A DNA stretch of 64,000 nucleotides from UBA5239 sp031548025 (GTDB lineage: Bacteria; Verrucomicrobiota; Lentisphaeria; Victivallales; Victivallaceae), in NCBI GenBank assembly GCA_031548025.1, contig JAVBRM010000071.1:1-64000 (forward strand), given 5' to 3'. A program made the translations under genes and the position numbers. This document shows, one piece after another, positions 1 to 8,027 of the stretch; positions within the stretch are counted from its first letter, which is position 1, and the number at the start of each line of letters is the position of its first letter. Under the pieces are notes generated by a model, which made no database searches, had not been told where the DNA came from, and was given only the letters and a program-made list of their open reading frames with translations.

Positions 1-540
1 CTCCTTGAACAAATATGAATAGATGGCGCCATGATGCTGCTGGATTATCCGTATCGATTTCTCACCGGTTTCGATGGTCGCCAGAATAATTCCGATTTTA
101 TCATGCGTATAGTTTTCCGGATAACTGACACAAGAATACCCCCCGAAAACCGGAGTCGTACCATTCAGGTAAAACTCCGCCACCACATAAGAAATCCCTC
201 CCGAAAGAGTGAGTGTTCCGGCTGGACAATCAAGCTTGAAGTTATTCATATAAGCAATTCCGGCGTCATAATCCAATTGCTCGCCACCGCCGAATGAACC
301 ATCCACTATCTGAACCAACAGGATCGGATTGTCCGGGTTTGAGCGGTCACTGGCGTCGCTCACTTTGAAAAACCCCTGGTAGCTGCCGCCGCCCCCGGAG
401 CCGGAATTCTTGCGGGTACTGATCCGCTGGCCGGAAGGGGTTTTTTCGATAATGATATTTGGTCCGGCCAGTGGTCTGATTTGCTCGATTTTCTCATTGA
501 GGTAAGTACACGCCGAATGCCAATTGCTGAACAGGCTCAT
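1..540 (-). CDS. Phage tail-associated protein, partial (C-terminus outside window)
   Basis: An open minus-strand frame starts at ATG 540 and runs 180 codons without a stop to the left edge, so only the N-terminal part is visible. It begins MSLFSNWHSACTYLNEKIEQ and has a Gly/Ser-rich linker around residues 47-54. The rest looks beta-rich with no signal peptide or membrane segment. I do not recognise the family. It lies 12 bases downstream of the 485-aa protein and in the same direction as the tail-tube and chaperone genes, so a tail tip, baseplate or fibre-type role is likely by position. That role is inferred from context only. Confidence 0.6.
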   Translation of the reverse strand, partial: MSLFSNWHSACTYLNEKIEQIRPLAGPNIIIEKTPSGQRISTRKNSGSGGGGSYQGFFKVSDASDRSNPDNPILLVQIVDGSFGGGEQLDYDAGIAYMNNFKLDCPAGTLTLSGGISYVVAEFYLNGTTPVFGGYSCVSYPENYTHDKIGIILATIETGEKSIRIIQQHHGAIYSYLFKE

Positions 541-552
541 AATTTCTCCATT

Positions 553-2010
553 TTATTCAAAGAACTCTGGATTCCATTGATAACCACGCGGAGCGTTTTC
601 CCATTTCCGCACCACCCGGGTCCAGACTTTGCCGTCATACACATGGCGGCTGATTGTCTGGTATGCTTTGCGCCAACTTCCGTGAAGCGACGCCCTTCCC
701 TGCAGGCTGCCGTTGAATACCATATCCTCCGTCAGCCAGTTTTTCAGAAAGGTCATATTGGTATGCGGTTCCCCTTCCCTATAAGAGATCATGGTAACCG
801 TAAAACACTCAAGCGAAGTCTCTACAAGATTTACCGGCAGCGGGCCATTGACAATCAACGGGCATTGAGTATCACGATCCCAGTCGGAATATTCTTCATA
901 TTCGCCGTTATTTTCGATCCAGCCGCATTCCGAGGCGCTGAACTTCTGATAAGTAAGTTCCACATTGCTTTCGGTATCGCCGGTAAATCCATTGAAAAAA
1001 TCGCCGTAAGACGGCCAGACATACTCCGGTTCCTTGGCAGTCATAGTAACTTCCCATTCTCCCGGATTGCTGCGGCGGTGCTCGACTGAAGCGACAATAA
1101 AGCCCTTTTCCGACCATTCGCCCGCATCGTTGCCGGTCATGCCGTTGAATACCTCCAGCTCCTCCTCCCGGACCCGCCAGCGTCCGGTGTAAGTAACTTC
1201 CCGGACTATTTCCTTGCTCCAACCGTCAATATGTTTGAGCCGGTCCGAACGGCGGATGTCGATCAGCCGCAAGCCGGAATGAACGGCAGTCAAAGTCACG
1301 TGATATCCGTAAACTCCGATCGGTGAACAATCCCTGGAAGTAACGATAAAATTTTCCCCTGCCCAAAGCGCCGGATAGCCAATATTATTGTTCATCAGAA
1401 ACTCATCGATGTTTTGGGCCGCGACCCGCCAGCGGGCGGTCTTGCTTTGTTCCAGCTCCCGGGTCGTGCGAAAACTCGGCAGTCCCAGCATCAAAGTACT
1501 CATATCTCTAATCTTGAGCCGGACTTCCCATTCACCCTCCGGGCGTTTGGAGGAGGAAATATTATCGCAATAATAATCCCGTCCGATCCATATCACGATA
1601 TCACCGACCCGCGGCAGCCAGCCTTCCAACGACTCGTCGTTGATGATGAAGACCGCATTGATTTCCCGTTCCTGGTTATTATTGACCTGGGCGCTGTATC
1701 CAGTCATCAAGGCATCCAGATTTTTTTTCCTGGCGGTATAAGAGACCGTATACAAACTGCGCAACTGTTGCGAGTCCGCTTTGATCGCGGTCACCACCCA
1801 TGAATCATCGAGATAATAACTGATGCCGTCACTATTGGGTACTTTGACCGGATCTCCAATCTGGCCGATCCATTCTTCCACTTCCTCCCGGAATTCCTCC
1901 CAATCCATATACTTGTCCGTTTCCGGCATAATTTCCCAGATCATAGTCCGGTAAATCTGATTGGCGGCATCCACACTGAATCCGATGTTGTTTTTATAAG
2001 TCAGCTGCAT
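553..2010 (-). CDS. Tail-module protein of unknown function (485 aa)
   Basis: A complete 485-residue frame, rich in Trp, Glu and beta-type sequence, with no signal peptide. At least two internal stretches look alike: residues about 195-260 and 285-345 both carry a W-R-V start, a central acidic/aromatic region and an I-V-[AT]-S core, suggesting tandem beta domains as in distal-tail or baseplate proteins. The upstream gap holds a small hairpin (2022-2036, AGGGG/CCCCT) followed by an AGGAG ribosome site, so its translation may be set separately from the gene before it. The family is not recognised; assignment to the tail module rests on the neighbouring chaperone and tube genes. Confidence 0.6.
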   Translation of the reverse strand: MQLTYKNNIGFSVDAANQIYRTMIWEIMPETDKYMDWEEFREEVEEWIGQIGDPVKVPNSDGISYYLDDSWVVTAIKADSQQLRSLYTVSYTARKKNLDALMTGYSAQVNNNQEREINAVFIINDESLEGWLPRVGDIVIWIGRDYYCDNISSSKRPEGEWEVRLKIRDMSTLMLGLPSFRTTRELEQSKTARWRVAAQNIDEFLMNNNIGYPALWAGENFIVTSRDCSPIGVYGYHVTLTAVHSGLRLIDIRRSDRLKHIDGWSKEIVREVTYTGRWRVREEELEVFNGMTGNDAGEWSEKGFIVASVEHRRSNPGEWEVTMTAKEPEYVWPSYGDFFNGFTGDTESNVELTYQKFSASECGWIENNGEYEEYSDWDRDTQCPLIVNGPLPVNLVETSLECFTVTMISYREGEPHTNMTFLKNWLTEDMVFNGSLQGRASLHGSWRKAYQTISRHVYDGKVWTRVVRKWENAPRGYQWNPEFFE

Positions 2011-2034
2011 ATCGACTCCTGAGGGGTTACACCC

Positions 2035-3030
2035 CTAATCATTAAGCTCCAAACTGTTTTCCTGATTGGCGGACAGAATTTCCGTATTCTGCTCCACTGC
2101 CCGCACCATATCCTCGAGGCGCGGCAACAATTCACGCAGAATATCCGCGACTTCATTCCCGGCCTGACCTCCGGTACTTGCTTCATCGCGAGCCTGATGA
2201 TAATTTCCGGCCCAATCCGAATTTCCTTTCATATCATCCAAATGAGTTGCCATTTCCTCCAGCCGACGCGCCGCTTCCACCGTGATATTCAGATCCGATT
2301 CCGGACTGATTGTCCGATATTCGCCGGATACATTGACGGACAGAATTTCATCCAGATGCTTGATCATATTTTCAAGCTCGAACGGAGTTGTTTCTCTGTC
2401 ATCCTCGGAACTCCAAGCCGTTGATTTATGATTTGTTTGCTGCGACATCACAATCCGGTCGATCAACCCGGTCAGGCTGTCCTCCGGAATATTATTGCCA
2501 ACGTCTGTAACTCGCTCTATCAATTCACTCAGACTGTTTTCCGGAATATTATTTTCAACAGAATTATAAATCGGTGGGCTCGGCAAGAAGCCGTCGGGCA
2601 CATCGGATATTCCATCGCGTATCCGGTTGAGAACTGCGTCGGGCACATCGGGCGCATCGGACACATCGGACCGGATGGGCTGCTCGAGTATTCCATTTAT
2701 CGTCTGATTAATAACTATGGTATCCGGATCAGGGGTATTTCGCTCCGCATCCACCGGAGAGAATTCATTATTACCGCTTTCAGATATTCCATTTATTATC
2801 CGGTCAATAACTATAGTATCCGCGCTGGCGGCATTTCGAACTGCATCACTTTCTTTGTTGTTTACGGCAGACTCATGGCTTTCCGGCTTTTCAATATTGA
2901 TGCCGCCTTGCAATTGACTGTTGCGGAGAATCTCCTCCGCCAGGTGCAAATAGCGTTCCAGCATCGCCGGATAATAACCATTGTCGTCAAACTCAAATTT
3001 CGGGGTATTCATCATTACTGGTTGTTCCAT
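2035..3030 (-). CDS. Repeat/coiled-coil protein in the tape-measure position
   Basis: A 331-residue acidic protein. Residues about 70-190 hold imperfect repeats: two copies of a D-T-I-V-I-[DN]-x2-I-N-G-I unit, a related D-A-V-L-N-R-I-R-D-G-I unit, and two N-N-I-P-E-[ND]-S-L units followed by L-I-[ED]-R. The C-terminal 100 residues look like amphipathic helix/coiled coil. It overlaps the end of the frameshifted chaperone product by 38 bases, exactly where siphophage and myophage genomes carry the tape-measure gene. It is very short for a tape measure and shows no hydrophobic segment. It may be a short tape measure or an unrelated structural protein; I could not decide. Confidence 0.55.
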   Translation of the reverse strand: MEQPVMMNTPKFEFDDNGYYPAMLERYLHLAEEILRNSQLQGGINIEKPESHESAVNNKESDAVRNAASADTIVIDRIINGISESGNNEFSPVDAERNTPDPDTIVINQTINGILEQPIRSDVSDAPDVPDAVLNRIRDGISDVPDGFLPSPPIYNSVENNIPENSLSELIERVTDVGNNIPEDSLTGLIDRIVMSQQTNHKSTAWSSEDDRETTPFELENMIKHLDEILSVNVSGEYRTISPESDLNITVEAARRLEEMATHLDDMKGNSDWAGNYHQARDEASTGGQAGNEVADILRELLPRLEDMVRAVEQNTEILSANQENSLELND

Positions 3031-3747
3031 TGGCTTTGATTAATTCCTGTGGAGTTAGCTCGCGAATATCGGTAATATTGGTCCTACCTTCAGCAACACT
3101 GCGCGCCAATTCCATTGCGGCTTTAAGCTGTTCGGAAGTGGCGCCGCTATTTTCCGTCAGGAAAACACTGCCGCGGCGCCGACGCAGGTTGTCTATCAAC
3201 TGATCGTTCTTGCGGATAGCGGCGGTCAACGCCAATTGCGGGTATTCGAGAACTTCATTGGCCAGCGCCCGGTCGGCCAAAGCGGCCAGGGCCAGAAAAA
3301 TATCCAATGGTTCATCCAGAAGAGTATTCAGGGTATAACCGCCGAATGTATGAAGAATTCTGGCGGTTATGAATTCAAAATCCGGCCGGCGCGAATTGAT
3401 CTTCAGTTTTTTTTTGAAGCATCCGCCGTATTTTCCGTTCCGGAGCCGAAAGCCAGGTACATCCCGAGTTCGATCAACCCGATATACCCCAGCCTGAACA
3501 GATCCCCGGCTATCTCCTCGGGGAAATAACCCGTCAGCAAATCACATATCCGGCGGCCGCTCTGCTCGAGTACCGCCGTTTGTTCCGAGGTGCTCAATTC
3601 TTCTTTTTTGAGTTTATCCTCAGCCTGACGGATAATTTCGCTCAGCCGGTCGTAATCAAGAATCGAAAGTTTGCGTACTTCCAGTTCCTGCCGGTTGCCG
3701 ATTTGCAGCCGGACCGTCCGCTCGCCTAGTTTGGGAAATAATTTCAT
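2993..3747 (-). CDS. Tail assembly chaperone, -1 frameshift fusion (GT-like)
   Basis: If ribosomes slip back one base at the A-AAA-AAC heptamer just before the stop at 3403, reading continues with CTG AAG ATC AAT and stays open to 2993, giving about 251 residues. The downstream frame has no convincing start of its own: its only early start is a TTG at 3307, some 100 bases in, without a ribosome site, while the frame is already open back to the slip site. This matches the G/GT pair of long-tailed phages, in which the longer product bridges the tail tube and tape measure. The sequence shows the site and the open frame; that the shift occurs is inferred. Confidence 0.7.
3403..3416 (-). promoter_or_regulatory. 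Programmed -1 frameshift site
   Basis: On the minus strand the zero-frame codons read TCA AAA AAA AAC TGA. The last seven bases before the stop, A-AAA-AAC, fit the X-XXY-YYZ slippery heptamer, placed directly before the zero-frame TGA. The -1 frame is open past this point for another 137 codons. No strong stem-loop downstream was obvious by eye. Confidence 0.75.
3403..3747 (-). CDS. Tail assembly chaperone, short form (G-like)
   Basis: A 114-residue product whose ATG overlaps the TGA of the tail-tube gene (ATGA). It starts MKLFPKLGERTVRLQIGNRQ, is mostly helical and charged, and ends just after a run of nine adenines with a TGA. Small acidic proteins at this spot, directly after the tail tube, are the standard tail assembly chaperones (lambda gpG type), which hold the tape measure during tail assembly. 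Sequence identity to a named family is not claimed; order, size and the frameshift site at its end carry the call. Confidence 0.7.
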   Translation of the reverse strand: MKLFPKLGERTVRLQIGNRQELEVRKLSILDYDRLSEIIRQAEDKLKKEELSTSEQTAVLEQSGRRICDLLTGYFPEEIAGDLFRLGYIGLIELGMYLAFGSGTENTADASKKN

Positions 3748-4235
3748 GCCTCGGTTTCCTCTCCGCTGATGGTGATCTTTTTCATGATGACGCCATCTTC
3801 ACCCGGATAAGCGGAAAATTCCACGGCCAGAACGTGTTCCTGCGTTCCTTCCAGCTTGTAAGTGCATGACGGACGGATTACGGCATTGGGGAATTCATAG
3901 CCGACATTATCGGCGGCATTGACCGGAGTCAGGCGCAAAACTCCACCTTTGCTTTTCAAGTCCACTCCGATGATATTCTCGGTCAGTTCGCCCTGATCGT
4001 CAAGCATGGCGGCAAAAGCGGTATCGATTTCTTTCAGGTCGGCAGTAATCGTCACCTTCATTCCGGTAATGATTTCGCGCAAAACCAATCCGCCGCTCTG
4101 GTCGCATTTGGATTCATAAATCTGAGGAGCAATCTGAATCTGAGGCGCGCTCTGAGTCCCGCCGAGAACCTGATCTTTGTAAGTTAACGCACATGAGCCG
4201 ATTTTAAAATTCTGGACATTGTAGCCATTTGACAT
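3744..4235 (-). CDS. Phage tail tube-like protein
   Basis: A 163-residue beta-rich protein (starts MSNGYNVQNFKIGSCALTYK) with a very good ribosome site (AAAGGAG, 7 bases before ATG). Its size, predicted beta content and position immediately before a frameshifted chaperone fit the major tail tube protein that polymerises into the tail lumen. It is the rightmost recognisable phage-type gene; no head, connector or sheath gene follows to the right, so the module either starts here or has been cut off. Call by context and fold impression, not by a diagnostic motif. Confidence 0.6.
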   Translation of the reverse strand: MSNGYNVQNFKIGSCALTYKDQVLGGTQSAPQIQIAPQIYESKCDQSGGLVLREIITGMKVTITADLKEIDTAFAAMLDDQGELTENIIGVDLKSKGGVLRLTPVNAADNVGYEFPNAVIRPSCTYKLEGTQEHVLAVEFSAYPGEDGVIMKKITISGEETEA

Positions 4236-4494
4236 TTTTCTTCTCCTTTAAAGTTATTGTCGGAAACTACCTTAAGGAAAAGAGTCAACTACAAGCTCAA
4301 AATAAACATTCTCGCCGGGAATCACCAATCACATCTTGAAACTTCACGATTGAGAAGTATTTTTAGAATCAGGAAAACTGGAGGTACCGTCGTATGGCAA
4401 CGCTTTTCTATGAGCGGCGGAGGACGCGCTGAAAAACGGAATCGACCTGAAAGGTCTTGTCCACTATAATTGAGTATAACCGGAGAGGATTTTT
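4236..4494. other. Boundary between tail module and metabolic genes
   Basis: 259 bases without a supported gene, between divergently transcribed units. It holds the ribosome site of the tail-tube gene at its left end and a candidate promoter for the GH172 gene at its right end. A 12-codon open frame with a strong GGAGG site lies at 4394-4432, and a small hairpin (GACCT-GAA-AGGTC, 4444-4456) overlaps the promoter. No attachment-site duplication or tRNA was seen. Confidence 0.5.
4442..4470 (+). promoter_or_regulatory. Candidate promoter of the GH172 gene
   Basis: TCGACC, 17 bases, TATAAT. The -10 box is perfect; the -35 box matches TTGACA at four of six positions. It would start transcription about 18 bases before the ATG at 4495, just room for the CGGAGAGG ribosome site. 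Confidence 0.5.
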
Positions 4495-5574
4495 ATGAAT
4501 AAACTGGCTTCAGCATCCTGGAATACCGTTTCCCGCCTTTCGAGCGCGGTTTCCCGTTCCATCAGTCCCGAAAACTTCACCGGTGAACCGGGCGGCGGCG
4601 GCAGGTCCGTGGATGGGCCGACCGCGCTGCGAAGCGCCCGCGAGCTCGGCATGGGGTGGAAGATTTCACCATACGTCAAAGTTCCGGCCGGCAGTACCTT
4701 TACGCTGGCCGATATCGAGGGCGAAGGAGTGATTCAGCAAATCTGGATGACGCTTACCGGTAACTGGCGGTTTCAAATCCTGCGTTTTTACTGGGAGGGC
4801 GAGGACACGCCGGCCATCGAATGCCCCGCCGGAGATTTCTTCTGTAACGGCTGGTGCAAACCGGCTTATATCAGCAGCCTGCCGGTATGCGTGAACCCCG
4901 GGTGCGGATTCAACTGCTACTGGGAAATGCCGTTTCACAAGCGTGCGAAAATCACCATTGAAAATATCTCCGCCGAAGAAGTCACGGTATTCTACCAGAT
5001 CAATTATTCGTTGGGTGAAGTACCGACTGATTCCGGTTATTTCCACGCTCAGTTCCGCCGGGTAAATCCCTTGCCTTACAAGGAAGTATACACCATTCTG
5101 GACGGCATCGAGGGGTTCGGCCACTATGTCGGCACTTACATGGCCTGGGGCGTGAATAACACCGGTTGGTGGGGCGAAGGTGAAATCAAGTTTTATCTCG
5201 ACGATGACACCGATTTTCCCACCATCTGCGGTACCGGCACCGAGGATTATTTCTGCGGTTCCTATAACTTCGAAGACCAGAAAACCAAACAATATTATGA
5301 GTATTGCACCCCTTATGCCGGCCTGCCGCAAGTCCTCCGCCCGGACGGCGTTTATCAATCGCAACAGCGTTTCGGCATGTACCGCTGGCACCTGACCGAT
5401 CCGGTGCGTTTCCAGAAGAAAATCCGGATCACCATTCAGGCCCTCGGCTGGCGCTCCGGCGGGCGCTTCATGCCGCTGATGGACGACATTGCCTCGGTGG
5501 CTTACTGGTATCAGGACAAACCGACCCACAAAATGCTGCCGCTGCCGGACAAAGACTCCCTGGAAGTTGTATAA
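4495..5574 (+). CDS. GH172 (DUF2961) glycoside hydrolase
   Basis: 359 residues with the DUF2961 layout: an N-terminal segment with the S-x-D-x-T-G-x2-G-G-x2-R-type region, a jelly-roll core with I-x2-I-W-M-T, and the hallmark GTGTEDYFCGSY near residue 245. DUF2961 proteins are now family GH172, which includes difructose-anhydride/alpha-fructofuranosidase and arabinan-type activities and works as oligomers with intersubunit active sites. No signal peptide, so a cytoplasmic enzyme acting on imported oligosaccharides is likely. The stop codon is followed immediately by the ATG of the next gene, so the two are translationally linked. The substrate cannot be read from sequence. Confidence 0.85.
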   Translation: MNKLASASWNTVSRLSSAVSRSISPENFTGEPGGGGRSVDGPTALRSARELGMGWKISPYVKVPAGSTFTLADIEGEGVIQQIWMTLTGNWRFQILRFYWEGEDTPAIECPAGDFFCNGWCKPAYISSLPVCVNPGCGFNCYWEMPFHKRAKITIENISAEEVTVFYQINYSLGEVPTDSGYFHAQFRRVNPLPYKEVYTILDGIEGFGHYVGTYMAWGVNNTGWWGEGEIKFYLDDDTDFPTICGTGTEDYFCGSYNFEDQKTKQYYEYCTPYAGLPQVLRPDGVYQSQQRFGMYRWHLTDPVRFQKKIRITIQALGWRSGGRFMPLMDDIASVAYWYQDKPTHKMLPLPDKDSLEVV

Positions 5575-6633
5575 ATGAATCTCTCCTTTAAATCCGATTT
5601 CGACCGCGTCGTCCCCAAATGGCAAAACTGGTGGAACGGCAATACCAGGACGCCCCCCATGATCATATCTGCCCTGCCTCAGCCGGGAGCGGTACCGGCT
5701 CCCGATCCGATGCAATTGGTGGATGGCGACATTGACGAATTCGGCGACCGACTCGAAAAATGGGCGGAAACCCACACTTTCCCCGAAGATACGGTTCCGG
5801 GCTGCGTGCTGAGCTTCGGAGCCGATCATTTCGCGGCCATGCTCGGGGCGGAAATGACGCTGGACTCCGCAAACCGGACCACCTGGATCACGCCATGCGT
5901 TGACGACTGGGACCAATACCGAATCAAGATCAACTGGAACAGCCGGATTGCCGCCAGGACCTTGGAATGCGCCCGCAAACTGCGCCGCCGTTTCGACGGC
6001 AAATTGCTGATCAGCCCGACCCATTTGCAGGGCAACCTCGATTGTCTGGCGGCCCTGCGCGGCGTCCAACCGCTTCTCTTCGACCTGATCGATTCTCCGG
6101 ACCAGGTCAAACGCGCACTGGATCAGGTCAATGAGGCATTCGCCGAAGTAATAAAAGTCTTTCGGGAAGAATTCGACACCGACTCGCTTGGAAGCATCAA
6201 CCGGCACGGACTTTATTGCCAGGGCATCAACGGACTGCTGCAGTGCGATTTTTCCTGTATGATCAATCCTGAAATGCTTGCTGAATTCGTCTTGCCCTCA
6301 CTGAAATTCGAAGCAGCCGCTGTTGATTATGCGGAGTATCACCTGGATGGTCCCGGAGCAATCGTCCATGTGGAAGCGTTGAGCCAGGTCAAAGGTATAA
6401 AAGTGATCCAATACCAGCCGGGCGCCGCCAGATTGAACGACGACTGGCGCGAACTCTACCGCAAGATCGATGATCTGGGCTTCGGACAGTTTTTCTGGCG
6501 TCCGTCGCAAGAACTGGTCGCTTGGATCTGCTCGAACTTAAGCAACCGTCGAACCGTACTCGACCTGCAGCAACTCAAAACCGCCTCGGAACTTGAAGAG
6601 TACAAAAAGATACGGCTCCTAACCGCTATTTGA
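5575..6633 (+). CDS. Uroporphyrinogen decarboxylase-fold protein (URO-D family)
   Basis: 352 residues in the URO-D/MtbA superfamily, with the expected TIM-barrel layout (an L-I-S-P-T-H-L-Q-G stretch near 142 and a Y-H-L-D-G-P-G-A strand near 255). It starts one base after the GH172 stop. Many members in saccharolytic anaerobes are not haem enzymes but corrinoid- or methyl-transfer-like proteins encoded beside glycoside hydrolases; that context applies here, so I would not call it hemE. The arginine-rich N-terminal motif of true uroporphyrinogen decarboxylase is not visible. It converges with the aldo/keto reductase, overlapping by 8 bases. Confidence 0.75.
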   Translation: MNLSFKSDFDRVVPKWQNWWNGNTRTPPMIISALPQPGAVPAPDPMQLVDGDIDEFGDRLEKWAETHTFPEDTVPGCVLSFGADHFAAMLGAEMTLDSANRTTWITPCVDDWDQYRIKINWNSRIAARTLECARKLRRRFDGKLLISPTHLQGNLDCLAALRGVQPLLFDLIDSPDQVKRALDQVNEAFAEVIKVFREEFDTDSLGSINRHGLYCQGINGLLQCDFSCMINPEMLAEFVLPSLKFEAAAVDYAEYHLDGPGAIVHVEALSQVKGIKVIQYQPGAARLNDDWRELYRKIDDLGFGQFFWRPSQELVAWICSNLSNRRTVLDLQQLKTASELEEYKKIRLLTAI

Positions 6634-7804
6634 TCGCATCCGCCAGTTTCGCGATCTCACTCATCTTTTCGGGGATGACGATATGTTGCGGACATTTTTT
6701 CACGCACTGCCCGCAATGTGTGCAATTATGAGCGCGCCGGTTGCTCGGAATATCGCCGTAGCGCCACCAGAATGACTGTTTTTTCTTCTTGAATGCTTCG
6801 TCGTGCGGCCCACCCGGGTCCGGCAAACCATTCCCCCCGGCCACCTCGTTATAGACCATGAAAACACGCGGTATGTCCACTTTGAACGGACACGGCATGC
6901 AATAGCGGCAGGCCGTACAGGGTATCGGACGGTTTTTCAGATAAGCCGCCAAAGCCTTGTCCAATACCTTGCGCTCATCATCATTCAACGGCTCGAAATG
7001 CTTCAGGGTTTTGACATTGTCTTTGATCTGTTCCATATCGCTCATGCCGCTGAGAATCGTCAATACTTTCGGCAGCGAGGCCACATAACGCACTGCCCAG
7101 GAAGCGGCACTACGGTCCGGCTCCGCCTTTTTGAGAATCTTCAAACTCTCCGGATTCATCTTTGCCAGCATCCCGCCGCGCACCGGTTCCATGACGACAC
7201 AGGGCATGTCGTACTTTTCCATCAGCGCATACATTTTCCGGGCGCTGCGGATGTCCCAATCCAGATAATTGATCTGCAGCTGAACAAAATCCCAATCATA
7301 ATTTTCCAGCAGATATTTCAAAAACACCGGCGTGCCGTGAAACGAAAAACCGAGCTTACGAATTCGCCCCGCCCTCTTCTCTTCTTTCAGGTAATCCAGC
7401 ACACCCATATCGATATACATTTTGTTGAAAGCGCTCTTCACCGTCAGCGAATGCAAGAGATAATAATCGAAATATTCCACCTGGCACTTTTCCAACTGCT
7501 TATGAAACAAATCCTTGGCCTGATCCAGGGTATTGACCGACCATGACGGCATTTTAGTAGCCAGCTTGAAGCTTTCGCGCGGATATTTTTTCAGAATTTT
7601 TCCCAACACCGTTTCCGACTCGCCGCCATGATACGGCCATGCGGTATCATAATAATTGACGCCATTTTTCCAAGCGTAATCAATCATTTTCGCAGTAGCT
7701 TTTTCATCAATCTTATTCTGCTCGCCCGAGGTGGGGAAACGCATACAGCCGAAGCCAAGCAACGACACTTTTTCATCCGTATTCCGGTAACTACGCAATT
7801 CCAT
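6626..7804 (-). CDS. Aldo/keto reductase with C-terminal [4Fe-4S] clusters
   Basis: 392 residues. The N-terminal 280 residues form the aldo/keto reductase TIM barrel (G-F-G-C-M-R-F-P strand, D-Y-Y-L-L-H-S segment). The C-terminal 100 residues carry two ferredoxin-like Cys groups, CTACRYCMPCP and CTHCGQCVKKCP. This fusion is typical of anaerobes, where it likely couples sugar or aldehyde reduction to ferredoxin. The start is set by CAGGAG seven bases before the ATG at 7804. Its upstream region is occupied by the long palindrome, so its promoter is either inside that element or beyond it. Confidence 0.9.
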   Translation of the reverse strand: MELRSYRNTDEKVSLLGFGCMRFPTSGEQNKIDEKATAKMIDYAWKNGVNYYDTAWPYHGGESETVLGKILKKYPRESFKLATKMPSWSVNTLDQAKDLFHKQLEKCQVEYFDYYLLHSLTVKSAFNKMYIDMGVLDYLKEEKRAGRIRKLGFSFHGTPVFLKYLLENYDWDFVQLQINYLDWDIRSARKMYALMEKYDMPCVVMEPVRGGMLAKMNPESLKILKKAEPDRSAASWAVRYVASLPKVLTILSGMSDMEQIKDNVKTLKHFEPLNDDERKVLDKALAAYLKNRPIPCTACRYCMPCPFKVDIPRVFMVYNEVAGGNGLPDPGGPHDEAFKKKKQSFWWRYGDIPSNRRAHNCTHCGQCVKKCPQHIVIPEKMSEIAKLADAIK

Positions 7805-7819
7805 AATAATTCTCCTGAA

Positions 7820-7983
7820 TTATCCTCCATTAGAATGAAAATTTGAAATTGGTTGCTGAAATCACCGGTTTGGATTTTCGTTTTGCCGGTTCGCCGATAC
7901 AGTCGTATCGAAGAAACGGCAAGGCGGAAAGCCAGCCGGGGAGACTGCAATCAATTCCCAATTTTCGCTCTAATCGAGGATAG
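7820..7983. repeat. 164-bp imperfect palindrome (MITE-like or long hairpin)
   Basis: Outer arms 7820-7856 and 7947-7983 (37 bases each) are inverted copies with about 30 of 37 matches. The inverted symmetry continues inwards through CCGG..TTGCCG segments and closes on a perfect CGATAC-AGTC-GTATCG hairpin (7895-7910). Almost the whole stretch can fold into one hairpin on either strand. It sits between the radical SAM gene and the aldo/keto reductase gene, both on the minus strand, ending a few bases before the reductase ribosome site. No transposase. It could be a small non-autonomous mobile element or a structured leader RNA. Confidence 0.75.
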
Positions 7984-8027
7984 TGGTAAATTAATCCATT
8001 TCCACCCGATTTTCAAACGAAAAAAGA

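Noticed and set aside
2993..3307. Independent 104-aa gene with a TTG start
   Set aside because: No ribosome site, and the frame is open back to the slippery site; better explained as the frameshift extension of the chaperone.
4666..6207. 513-codon open frame on the minus strand
   Set aside because: It lies opposite the GH172 and URO-D genes, has no recognisable domains, and reflects their codon bias.
5575..6633. Assignment of the URO-D protein as hemE
   Set aside because: The N-terminal arginine motif of haem-pathway enzymes is not visible, and the neighbour is a glycoside hydrolase.
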